Below, one piece after another: positions 7,711 through 12,625 of a DNA stretch of 12,625 nt. The stretch's first letter is position 1. Each line of letters starts with the position of its first letter. Source of the DNA: SUP05 sp964577715 (GTDB lineage Bacteria > Pseudomonadota > Gammaproteobacteria > PS1 > Pseudothioglobaceae); the NCBI GenBank assembly GCA_964577715.1, contig CAZOAA010000040.1, positions 1 to 12,625 on the forward strand, written 5' to 3'. Both the position numbers and the translations under genes were made by a program. The notes under the pieces were generated by a model. The model did not search any database. It saw nothing but the letters and a program-made list of their open reading frames with translations, and was not told the DNA's origin.

Positions 7711-7970
7711 TCGCCATAGTGGCTCCACATTCTTAATATTCTAATAGTCTTGTCATTTTGCCTAATTTGATAAACCAATCGGTGTTGCAAATTGATTCTT
7801 CTGGATAAGGCGCCATTTAAATCACCTATTAACTTTTCATAGGGTGGTGGATTCTGAAATGGATTGACTCGAATAATATTAATCAACTCTTGAGCCTTTA
7901 AGTGGAGATTAGATTTAGAAAGTTTCTTGGCATCTTTTTGTGCCAATCTTGAATAAAGTACTTGATACAC
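7707..7970 (-). CDS. yoeB: YoeB family toxin (ribosome-dependent mRNA interferase)
   Basis: RelE/YoeB-fold endoribonuclease toxin that enters the ribosomal A site and cleaves mRNA. The family signature is near complete: NPFQNPPPYEKLIGDLNGALSRRIN-type residues at 36-60, then QHRLVYQI and the C-terminal RMWSHY. Catalytic residues by alignment with E. coli YoeB are Glu45, Arg64, His84 and Tyr85. I chose the GTG at 7968-7970, giving 87 aa starting MYQVLYSRLAQKDAKKL. This lines up without gaps with family members as I know them. An in-frame TTG at 7976 would add two residues. The GTG shares a base with the TAG stop of the antitoxin gene, so translation is likely coupled. No key residue is missing, so the toxin should be active. 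Confidence 0.93.
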   Translation of the reverse strand: MYQVLYSRLAQKDAKKLSKSNLHLKAQELINIIRVNPFQNPPPYEKLIGDLNGALSRRINLQHRLVYQIRQNDKTIRILRMWSHYGD

Positions 7971-8215
7971 TACCAATCAACAGTATCAGAAAATTCAGTG
8001 TCATTAGCATTCATTCCTGACTTGATAGAATTTGTCATACCAGGAATTGAATTTAAGTAAAGTGTTTCACTGATAGCATTCCAATCACTCTCTGAAATAA
8101 TAACTGCATTATTCCGTTTACCAGTGATGGTGACTGGCTGATGAGAGCTAGCAACTTGATCAACAAGTTGATAAATATTTGCTCTTGCTTCTGAGGTTGT
8201 TAACACTTGTTTCAT
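7970..8215 (-). CDS. yefM: YefM/Phd family antitoxin
   Basis: Antitoxin of the downstream YoeB toxin and autorepressor of the pair. The 81 residues start with the typical Phd/YefM N-terminus (TTSEARANIYQLVDQV), a beta-hairpin with PVTITGKRNNAVIISE (27-42), DWNAISETLYLNSIPGM (44-60), and an acidic flexible C-terminus ending EFSDTVDW that would wrap the toxin. The N-terminal part dimerises and binds DNA. The ATG at 8213-8215 is the only sensible start; no Shine-Dalgarno is seen. The gene is divergent from the adhesin gene, with an operator-like pair of GTAC boxes just upstream. Confidence 0.93.
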   Translation of the reverse strand: MKQVLTTSEARANIYQLVDQVASSHQPVTITGKRNNAVIISESDWNAISETLYLNSIPGMTNSIKSGMNANDTEFSDTVDW

Positions 8216-8224
8216 ATTTGTTAT

Positions 8225-8273
8225 TGTACCATATAACGTACGCTTTATAAATATTTTTCAACCCTATTAATAA
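8225..8273 (-). promoter_or_regulatory. Probable yefM-yoeB operator and promoter
   Basis: Two palindromic GTAC cores, TGTACC at 8225-8230 and CGTACG at 8237-8242, lie 12 bp apart centre to centre, 10 bp upstream of yefM. In E. coli, YefM-YoeB binds paired TGTACA-core palindromes with, as I recall, the same 12-bp spacing. A weak minus-strand promoter, TTATTA (8268-8273), 18 bp, TATAAA (8244-8249), would place the operator over the transcription start, as expected for autorepression. The boxes are seen directly; binding is inferred. Confidence 0.55.
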
Positions 8274-8289
8274 ATAAGAAAAAGTTCCA

Positions 8290-8306
8290 ATATTGGCCAT
8301 CAATAT
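8290..8306. repeat. Small inverted repeat in the adhesin leader
   Basis: ATATTG (8290-8295) and CAATAT (8301-8306) form a perfect 6-bp inverted repeat with a 5-bp centre, 36 bp upstream of the adhesin start codon. It could be a regulator site or a small hairpin in the leader. In AT-rich DNA a repeat of this size may be chance. Confidence 0.35.
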
Positions 8307-8330
8307 CACTAAAATTAACGACTTTTTCTC

Positions 8331-8335
8331 AGGAG
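8331..8335 (+). promoter_or_regulatory. Strong ribosome binding site of the adhesin gene
   Basis: AGGAG ends six bases before the ATG at 8342. It fixes the start, which also opens a convincing signal peptide. Most other genes here (guaA, tadA, lptG, fabD, mazE) lack such a site, so the adhesin appears built for strong translation. Confidence 0.8.
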
Positions 8336-8341
8336 CTAATT

Positions 8342-9859
8342 ATGCGTTTTATCGTTATTCTATCAATTATTTTTATTTCCACCCAAACCTTATCAGAAAA
8401 CACTTCAACAGGTACTAACGCGCTATTAAACAACACTACAGGCTCTAAAAATGTAGCTGTTGGTGATTCTGCCATGAAAAACAATACCAGTGGACTCAAT
8501 AATACTGCAGTGGGTTATTTCGGATTACGCAATAATACTACCGGCAAGCAAAATACAGGGGTTGGTAGTTATTCACTTCGCTACAACACAACGGGTGATG
8601 ACAATACTGCAGTGGGCTTTGAGTCACTCAAATACAATACAACGGGTGACAAAAATACCGCGGTGGGTAATTACGCCCTGCAAGACAACACTTCCGGCAC
8701 AAGCAATACATCCATAGGTAACTATGCTTTATCTGATAACACGATTGGTGATAAAAATACTGCAGTGGGTAATTACTCTATGCGCTCCAACTCATCAGGC
8801 AACGATAACACTTCAGTAGGTAACTATGCCATGCGTGATAATACTTCTGGATCTGACAATACTGCTAATGGTAATTATGCCCTTAGAAATAACACTTCAG
8901 GATCCAACAATACAGCGCTTGGAAATCAAAGCATGAAAGCCAACACTACCGGTGGATCCAATACTGCAGTCGGTGATGATGCACAGCTCAGCAATACTAC
9001 TGGATCGTATAATGTGTCTGTTGGTAATGCCGCACTAAATAGCGCTAATGGTGATACTAACACTGCAATTGGTTATCGTGCTGGGTATACCAATACAAGT
9101 GGATCTGGCAATGTAATGATTGGACATAAAGCTGGCTATAACGAAACTGGTTCGGACAAGCTTTATATTTCAAATAGTGACAGCTCAAGCCCTTTAATTC
9201 ATGGTGACTTTGCTGCAAAAGAAGTAACCATTAATGGCAACTTAACCGTTAATACACTAAAAGACAGTACGGGAAATAGTATGATTCGCACCGTAGGGAA
9301 TGTTGTGCATATTGGCACTGACTCTGTTACTTTAGAAGATGCATCTACTACTAGTAGCGGTAAAGATGAAATTGCATCAAGTGGCAATGATTTACAAATC
9401 GGTACCAGCACTTCGCACAGCACAACCGTTAAAGGAACGTTAAGTGTGCAAACACCAACAAGCAATAATCATGCCGCCACTAAAGCGTATGTCGATGACT
9501 TAACTACAACTAACACATCAAGTATTTCTAGTAATACAAGTTCAATTAATTCAAATACATCTAGTATTAGCGATAATACTAATAGCATTCAAACAAACCT
9601 TGGATTAATCAATATTAATATTGATAAAATAAAAGACATTGAAACTGGCTTAGCTCAATCTTTTGCTATGGCTGCACTATCTGAACCAGGAAATGGTGAA
9701 TCAAATTTCTCTATTGCAACCGGTAATTACAATGGAACCAATGCTGTTGCTTATGGATTATCTCATCGAGATAGAGAAAATAATGTTATGTATCGATTGA
9801 TTGGATCAAAATCAAATAACGTATCAAGCTCTGCATTCTCTATGGGCTGGAGTTTTTGA
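8342..9859 (+). CDS. Trimeric autotransporter-type adhesin with 17-residue head repeats and YadA-like anchor
   Basis: Predicted surface protein of 505 aa. Residues 1-18 are a signal peptide (short basic start, hydrophobic stretch FIVILSIIFIS). Residues 30-233 are twelve consecutive 17-residue units of the pattern xNTTGxxNTAVGxxAxx, followed by two diverged units to 266 (IGYRAGY, IGHKAGY). This resembles the left-handed beta-roll heads of YadA-type adhesins and repeats found in some tail-fibre-like proteins. Next come KLYISNSDSSSPLIHGDF (273-290), a low-complexity beta region, HAATKAYVDD (377-386), and an Asn/Ser/Thr-rich stalk of NTSSI heptad-like repeats (391-417). The end (about 415-505) fits a YadA anchor: a helix with GLAQSFAMAAL, then four beta-strands, closing in GWSF with the terminal Phe expected of a beta-barrel. 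It should secrete itself and trimerise in the outer membrane. It is monocistronic, divergent from yefM. Target unknown. Confidence 0.88.
   Translation: MRFIVILSIIFISTQTLSENTSTGTNALLNNTTGSKNVAVGDSAMKNNTSGLNNTAVGYFGLRNNTTGKQNTGVGSYSLRYNTTGDDNTAVGFESLKYNTTGDKNTAVGNYALQDNTSGTSNTSIGNYALSDNTIGDKNTAVGNYSMRSNSSGNDNTSVGNYAMRDNTSGSDNTANGNYALRNNTSGSNNTALGNQSMKANTTGGSNTAVGDDAQLSNTTGSYNVSVGNAALNSANGDTNTAIGYRAGYTNTSGSGNVMIGHKAGYNETGSDKLYISNSDSSSPLIHGDFAAKEVTINGNLTVNTLKDSTGNSMIRTVGNVVHIGTDSVTLEDASTTSSGKDEIASSGNDLQIGTSTSHSTTVKGTLSVQTPTSNNHAATKAYVDDLTTTNTSSISSNTSSINSNTSSISDNTNSIQTNLGLININIDKIKDIETGLAQSFAMAALSEPGNGESNFSIATGNYNGTNAVAYGLSHRDRENNVMYRLIGSKSNNVSSSAFSMGWSF
8429..9139 (+). repeat. Tandem 51-bp coding repeats of the adhesin head
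   Basis: Twelve in-frame units of 51 bp (residues 30-233), plus one of 48 bp and one of 51 bp that are more diverged. At DNA level the phrase AATACTGCAGTGGGT and close variants recurs in several units, and neighbouring units near 8580-8700 share long near-identical stretches. This points to past duplication and possible change in copy number by slippage or recombination. Since every unit keeps frame, gain or loss would change head length and leave the anchor intact. Confidence 0.85.
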
Positions 9860-9889
9860 TCAGAACGTCTTTAAGAATTTAGCGAATAT

Positions 9890-9986
9890 TTTTATTGCTA
9901 TCGAGGCGTAAGGATAATTTAAAACAGTGGTTTGCAAAATGCAAATGACCGGTTTAAATTATTCGACAACAAAGATGGCGATAAAA
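9890..9986. repeat. 97-bp centred imperfect palindrome between adhesin and fabG
   Basis: Symmetry about position 9938. An outer stem pairs 9890-9902 with 9974-9986 (13 pairs, two of them G-U in RNA). An unpaired zone of 11 bases on each side follows, then a perfect 10-bp stem (ATAATTTAAA 9914-9923 with TTTAAATTAT 9953-9962), a mostly unpaired zone of seven on each side, and an inner perfect 6-bp stem TTTGCA/TGCAAA (9931-9936 and 9940-9945) around AAA. It occupies most of the 138-bp gap between two convergent genes, so it could end transcription from both sides, though neither strand shows a GC stem with a U-tract. It could instead be a palindromic intergenic repeat. Confidence 0.65.
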
Positions 9987-9997
9987 GATTGCTTACG

Positions 9998-10744
9998 TTA
10001 CACAGTGTACATGCCGCCGTTAACGTGTAACGTTTGAGCGGTTACATACGCCCCAGCATCACTCGCTAAAAATAGTACCGAACCTGCAATCTCATCTACC
10101 GTACCTAATCGACCCATTGGAATTTGCAAGGCTAGCGCTTCTTTCTGTTCTTCCGGAAGTGCGTCAGTCATATCAGTTTTGATAAAACCGGGCGCTACAC
10201 AATTAACGGTAATACCACGCGGGCCAACTTCACGAGCAAGCGACTTAGTAAAGCCCATAATGCCTGCTTTAGCAGCGGCGTAGTTAGTTTGGCCGGCGTT
10301 ACCCATTGCGCCCACAACTGAGGCTATTGAGATAATGCGGCCTGCTTTTTTCTTCATCATTCCGCGTAGTACGGCTTTTGACATTTTGTAAACTGAAGCT
10401 AGATTGGTATTCATAATATCATCCCACTCATCTTCCTTCATACGCATTAGAAGATTGTCACGGGTGATGCCAGCGTTGTTAATCAAGATATCAACCGCGC
10501 CATAAGTGTCAGTGATATTTTTCATCACCTCAGCAATTTGATCATTGTCCGTCACATTAAGCGCTATGCCTGTACCTGACACGCCACTCTCTTTTAACGT
10601 AGTGCTAATTGCATCTGCACCGTTGCTACTAGTTGCTGTACCAATAACTGTTGCACCTGCATTGCCCAAAGTTAAGGCAATAGCTTGACCAATGCCACGA
10701 GATGCACCCGTTACTAAAACAATTTTTCCTGATAAATCTGACAT
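9998..10744 (-). CDS. fabG: 3-oxoacyl-ACP reductase FabG
   Basis: NADPH-dependent short-chain dehydrogenase that reduces 3-oxoacyl-ACP to 3-hydroxyacyl-ACP in each round of fatty-acid elongation. The 248 residues (E. coli 244) show the Rossmann motif TGASRGIG (12-19), NNAG (89-92), Asn114, and the catalytic Ser142, Tyr155 and Lys159 in ISIASVVG and NYAAAKAG. Blocks specific to FabG are ITRDNLLMRMKEDEWDDI (93-110), SLAREVGPRGITVNCVAPGF and the C-terminal LHVNGGMY. Alternative short-chain dehydrogenases are unlikely given this match. GGGAG precedes the ATG at a good distance. fabD ends 9 bp upstream, so the two form an operon. acpP, which normally follows fabG, is absent; a palindrome and the convergent adhesin gene follow instead. 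Confidence 0.97.
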   Translation of the reverse strand: MSDLSGKIVLVTGASRGIGQAIALTLGNAGATVIGTATSSNGADAISTTLKESGVSGTGIALNVTDNDQIAEVMKNITDTYGAVDILINNAGITRDNLLMRMKEDEWDDIMNTNLASVYKMSKAVLRGMMKKKAGRIISIASVVGAMGNAGQTNYAAAKAGIMGFTKSLAREVGPRGITVNCVAPGFIKTDMTDALPEEQKEALALQIPMGRLGTVDEIAGSVLFLASDAGAYVTAQTLHVNGGMYTV

Positions 10745-10753
10745 ACTATCTCC

Positions 10754-11683
10754 CTATTTAATTTCTTCTAAAGTCGCTGCAATGCTTGTTGAATCAAATA
10801 CAGCGTTTGCGGTTAATGATTTTTCAATTCTTCTGGTGAGTCCGGCTAACACTTTACCTGGCCCTGATTCAATTATTTTTTCAACACCCATACCATGCAT
10901 CGTTTTAACAGTGCCTGTCCATAATACTGGTTTGTGTAATTGCGCCACTAATTTAGCTTTCATATCGTCAATATCACTTGCTTTGGTGCTATCCACATTA
11001 TGAAGCACATCAACACTACCCATATTGAAATTCACCGCTTCTACAGCATTAGCAAAAACCGTTGCCGCGTCATCCATGAGTGAGCAATGTGATGGCACAC
11101 TAACTGGCAATACCACAGCGCGTTTAGCACCTGCATCTTTCATCGCTTCACAAGTTACGTCTACTGCTTCTTTATTACCAGCGATTACAACTTGGCCGTT
11201 TGAATTAAAGTTAACCGCTTGTACAATACCTTCACCTTCATAGTCAGCACACACTTTAACTACCACTTCATCATCCAAACCCAAAATCGCTGCCATTGCG
11301 CCCACGCCAGCAGGTACGGCTGATTGCATCAGCTCTGCGCGTGTTTGTACCAATTTAATACCATCAGAAAAATCAAGTGCACCTGAAACCACTAGAGCTG
11401 TGTACTCGCCTAAAGAATGGCCTGCCATACAAACGGGCGATAAATCGGCCTCGCTAGTAAGCGCACGATAAGTGGCAACACCTGCTGCCAACATCGCTGG
11501 CTGGGTATTTTGCGTTTGGTTAAGTGCTTCTTGATCTTCTTGGGTGAGCGCCCAAAGATCAAAACCAAGTGCATCTGAGGCTTGGGTAAATGTTTCTTTT
11601 ACAATAGGAAAGTTATCAGCAAGATCTGAAAGCATGCCAAGTGATTGTGAACCTTGGCCCGGGAATACGATTGCATATTTCAT
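10754..11683 (-). CDS. fabD: Malonyl-CoA:ACP transacylase FabD
   Basis: Transfers malonyl from CoA to acyl carrier protein, supplying the extender unit for type II fatty-acid synthesis. The 309 residues match E. coli FabD in length and in sequence: FPGQGSQSLGML (7-18), the nucleophile Ser90 in AGHSLGEYTALV, Arg115 in VQTRAELMQ, His199 in VPSHCSLM, and GPGKVLAGL near the C-terminus. The ATG at 11681-11683 opens the typical MKYAIVFPGQG. No Shine-Dalgarno is visible; a TATATT at 11700-11705 (minus strand) could be a -10 box without a clear -35. The upstream neighbour is mazF, 39 bp away on the same strand with no terminator between. fabH, the usual upstream gene, is not here. Confidence 0.97.
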   Translation of the reverse strand: MKYAIVFPGQGSQSLGMLSDLADNFPIVKETFTQASDALGFDLWALTQEDQEALNQTQNTQPAMLAAGVATYRALTSEADLSPVCMAGHSLGEYTALVVSGALDFSDGIKLVQTRAELMQSAVPAGVGAMAAILGLDDEVVVKVCADYEGEGIVQAVNFNSNGQVVIAGNKEAVDVTCEAMKDAGAKRAVVLPVSVPSHCSLMDDAATVFANAVEAVNFNMGSVDVLHNVDSTKASDIDDMKAKLVAQLHKPVLWTGTVKTMHGMGVEKIIESGPGKVLAGLTRRIEKSLTANAVFDSTSIAATLEEIK

Positions 11684-11722
11684 AAGTATTTATTTAATTA
11701 ATATAGGCTTTATTTTAGACGC

Positions 11723-12031
11723 TTAATCGAGCATTTCCAACAAAATTGGGTGCCAAATCGAAAGTGGGATTGCGTCCATTTTTTTGCCTAATCTTAGCTT
11801 ATCTACACTTCTAATTTGATCTAATAAAATTCTAGCTGATTTGCCATTAAAGCTTGTTACAGGGCGACAACCTAATGGCTGCCCTTTACTGGTAATTGGC
11901 GCGATTAAAACTCTCGGTAAAGCTTTATTCATATCGTTGACTGAAACAATTAGACAAGGGCGTGTTTTTCTAATTTCACTACCCTTTGTGGGATCAAGCT
12001 TAACCCAATAGACCTCTCCTCTTTTTACCAT
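11723..12031 (-). CDS. mazF: MazF/PemK family mRNA interferase toxin
   Basis: Sequence-specific, ribosome-independent endoribonuclease toxin. The 102-residue product begins MVKRGEVYWVKLDPTKGSEIRKTRPCLIVS, spread over residues 1-30, the classic PemK-like opening; here only its key parts matter: the catalytic Arg24 in KTRP and Thr47 in APITS. The later block LLDQIRSVDKLRLGKK (69-84) is also characteristic. The ATG at 12029-12031 is chosen over a TTG two codons upstream; it overlaps the end of the antitoxin gene by 7 bases (ATGGTAA on the minus strand). The product looks intact and should be active. The gene lies directly upstream of fabD on the same strand. The RNA motif cleaved cannot be told from the sequence. 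Confidence 0.93.
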   Translation of the reverse strand: MVKRGEVYWVKLDPTKGSEIRKTRPCLIVSVNDMNKALPRVLIAPITSKGQPLGCRPVTSFNGKSARILLDQIRSVDKLRLGKKMDAIPLSIWHPILLEMLD

Positions 12032-12267
12032 TCCCAATCATCTTCTTCGTCTGACAGGATAACAAAACCGTCCCAAGCATCAATATCCTTTTCAACGTTG
12101 TAATTATCAAACCAGCCTTCACGCTTTTTAGACTTAATGGGGGATATAATAATTGCCTGATCTTTAACTAGCATCTCCACTTCTCCCGTAACACCTGTTT
12201 GTGCAAGTATAGAGGAAGGAACAATAAATCCTTTTGAGTTGCCTATTTGTCTAATTGATGTTCTCAT
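12025..12267 (-). CDS. mazE: AbrB/MazE family antitoxin
   Basis: Antitoxin to the downstream MazF and probable autorepressor. The 80 residues start with the SpoVT/AbrB DNA-binding fold: MRTSIRQIGNSKGFIVPSSI (1-20) and VEMLVKDQAIIISPI (30-44). A linker with KKREGWFDNY follows, and then an acidic C-terminus (LSDEEDDWEW) that would neutralise the basic toxin. The ATG at 12265-12267 is the only good start; no Shine-Dalgarno is visible. It overlaps mazF by 7 bases. A 9-bp inverted repeat over an extended -10 box lies 18 bp upstream. Confidence 0.92.
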   Translation of the reverse strand: MRTSIRQIGNSKGFIVPSSILAQTGVTGEVEMLVKDQAIIISPIKSKKREGWFDNYNVEKDIDAWDGFVILSDEEDDWEW

Positions 12268-12285
12268 ATTTGTATGTGTTGGTAA

Positions 12286-12308
12286 ATGTTATAACTTTAT
12301 TATAACAT
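12286..12308 (-). promoter_or_regulatory. mazEF promoter with overlapping operator palindrome
   Basis: A perfect inverted repeat, ATGTTATAA (12286-12294) and TTATAACAT (12300-12308), has a 5-bp centre. On the minus strand the same bases contain TGTTATAAT (12299-12307), an exact extended -10 element (TG-N-TATAAT) with TATAAT at 12299-12304. No good -35 is visible, which an extended -10 can tolerate. A dimeric MazE bound here would block the promoter. The palindrome is seen directly; the repressor role is inferred. Confidence 0.6.
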
Positions 12309-12326
12309 ATCTTCCTTAAGAACAAT

Positions 12327-12353
12327 AAAAAAGCGCCCGTAAGGCGCTTTTTT
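12327..12353 (-). terminator. Rho-independent terminator of rpmA
   Basis: A perfect GCGCC/GGCGC stem (12333-12337 and 12343-12347) with a 5-base loop is flanked by six A on one side and six T on the other, so it has a U-tract on either strand. It starts 20 bases beyond the rpmA stop and ends rpmA transcription on the minus strand. It also insulates mazE from rpmA read-through. Confidence 0.9.
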
Positions 12354-12373
12354 AAATAATACTGGGTTGCGGT

Positions 12374-12625
12374 TTATGCAGTTTCGATTGAAACTGTTTG
12401 ACGCATGAATTTACCTTTTTTAGCAAAAACCACTTTACCGTCTGCTGTAGCAAACAATGTATCGTCTTTACCTTTGCGTACATTTGTACCTGGGTGGAAT
12501 TTAGTACCTCTTTGGCGAACCAAAATGTTGCCCGCTAATACCGCTTGACCACCGAAACGCTTAACGCCTAATCTTTTTGATACGGAATCTCTACCGTTAT
12601 TAGTACTACCGCCTGCTTTTTTATG
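12374..12625 (-). CDS. rpmA: 50S ribosomal protein L27 (first two codons outside window)
   Basis: Large-subunit ribosomal protein whose N-terminal tail reaches the peptidyl-transferase centre. The minus strand from 12625 reads HKKAGGSTNNGRDS, then SKRLGVKRFGGQAV, AGNILVRQRGTKFHPG, GKDDTLFATADG and finally RQTVSIETA before a TAA at 12374-12376. E. coli L27 has 85 residues and begins Met-Ala before HKKAGG, so just two codons are missing at the right edge. The 83 visible residues then give exactly 85. There is no sign of the longer, protease-processed N-terminus found in Firmicutes, although the missing end leaves this open. rplU, its usual upstream partner, would lie just outside the window. 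Confidence 0.96.
   Translation of the reverse strand, partial: HKKAGGSTNNGRDSVSKRLGVKRFGGQAVLAGNILVRQRGTKFHPGTNVRKGKDDTLFATADGKVVFAKKGKFMRQTVSIETA

Noticed and set aside
8490..8717. Second plus-strand frame within the adhesin repeats
   Set aside because: It arises from the in-phase 51-bp repeats read in another frame and matches nothing known.
8429..9139. Regular 51-bp repetition resembling a CRISPR or satellite array
   Set aside because: All units are in one open frame and encode a 17-residue protein repeat; there are no constant repeats alternating with unique spacers.
9199..9465. Minus-strand open frame inside the adhesin gene
   Set aside because: It is a shadow of the low-complexity adhesin coding sequence with no ribosome binding site or domain.
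9860..9997. Search for acpP or a small RNA gene downstream of fabG
   Set aside because: No ACP motif (DSLD) or open frame of size is present; only the palindrome is seen.
10692..11003. Plus-strand open frame opposite fabD and fabG
   Set aside because: It is antisense to two certain genes, has no motif, and its composition mirrors the opposite strand.
12032..12037. MazF start at a TTG at 12037
   Set aside because: The ATG two codons later gives the canonical MVKRGEVYW opening and the usual short overlap with the antitoxin gene.

Overview
The window looks like chromosomal DNA from an AT-rich gammaproteobacterium. Its conserved proteins (GlnRS, SurE, ClpA, ClpS, LptG, GuaA, TadA, FabG, FabD, L27) align residue for residue with their Escherichia coli counterparts as I remember them, and GuaA (525 aa) and LptG (360 aa) have the same length. 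The AT-rich codon use, short intergenic spaces, two chromosomal toxin-antitoxin pairs and one large repeat-rich adhesin would fit a marine or host-associated lineage such as the SUP05/Thioglobus group. That placement is an inference and was not tested.

Layout. At 1-1116 is the C-terminal two thirds of glnS (+). It meets, tail to tail with a 4-base overlap, a tightly packed minus-strand operon read from about 5494 down to 1113: lptG, clpS, clpA, surE. guaA (+) diverges from lptG across 35 bp and is followed by tadA (+). tadA meets a yefM-yoeB toxin-antitoxin pair (-), again tail to tail with a 4-base overlap. A 126-bp divergent regulatory gap separates yefM from an apparently intact trimeric autotransporter-type adhesin (+, 8342-9859), built of 17-residue repeats and a YadA-like membrane anchor. 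On the minus strand follow fabD-fabG (12031 side towards 9998), preceded by a mazE-mazF pair that reads straight into fabD without a visible terminator. The right edge holds rpmA (ribosomal protein L27, -), missing only its first two codons, closed by a clear rho-independent terminator.

How the genes work together. ClpS and ClpA form the N-degron adaptor and unfoldase pair of the ClpAP protease (clpP is not here). LptG is one of the two membrane subunits of the LPS exporter; lptF is not here. GuaA makes GMP. TadA makes inosine at the tRNA wobble position. FabD and FabG charge ACP with malonate and carry out the first reduction of fatty-acid elongation, but fabH and acpP, their usual neighbours, are absent. 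YoeB and MazF are two unrelated mRNA-cleaving toxins, each preceded by its overlapping antitoxin gene and by an operator-like palindrome.

No gap without a gene exceeds 300 bases; the longest are 9860-9997, 7108-7242 and 8216-8341. The first two hold long centred imperfect palindromes and the third holds a probable YefM operator. The most unusual items are the adhesin with its regulatory region, the two palindromes, the self-regulatory sites of the toxin-antitoxin pairs, and a ClpA that lacks the C-terminal tail of the E. coli protein. I saw no RNA gene, insertion sequence or CRISPR array, and no clearly new multi-gene system.
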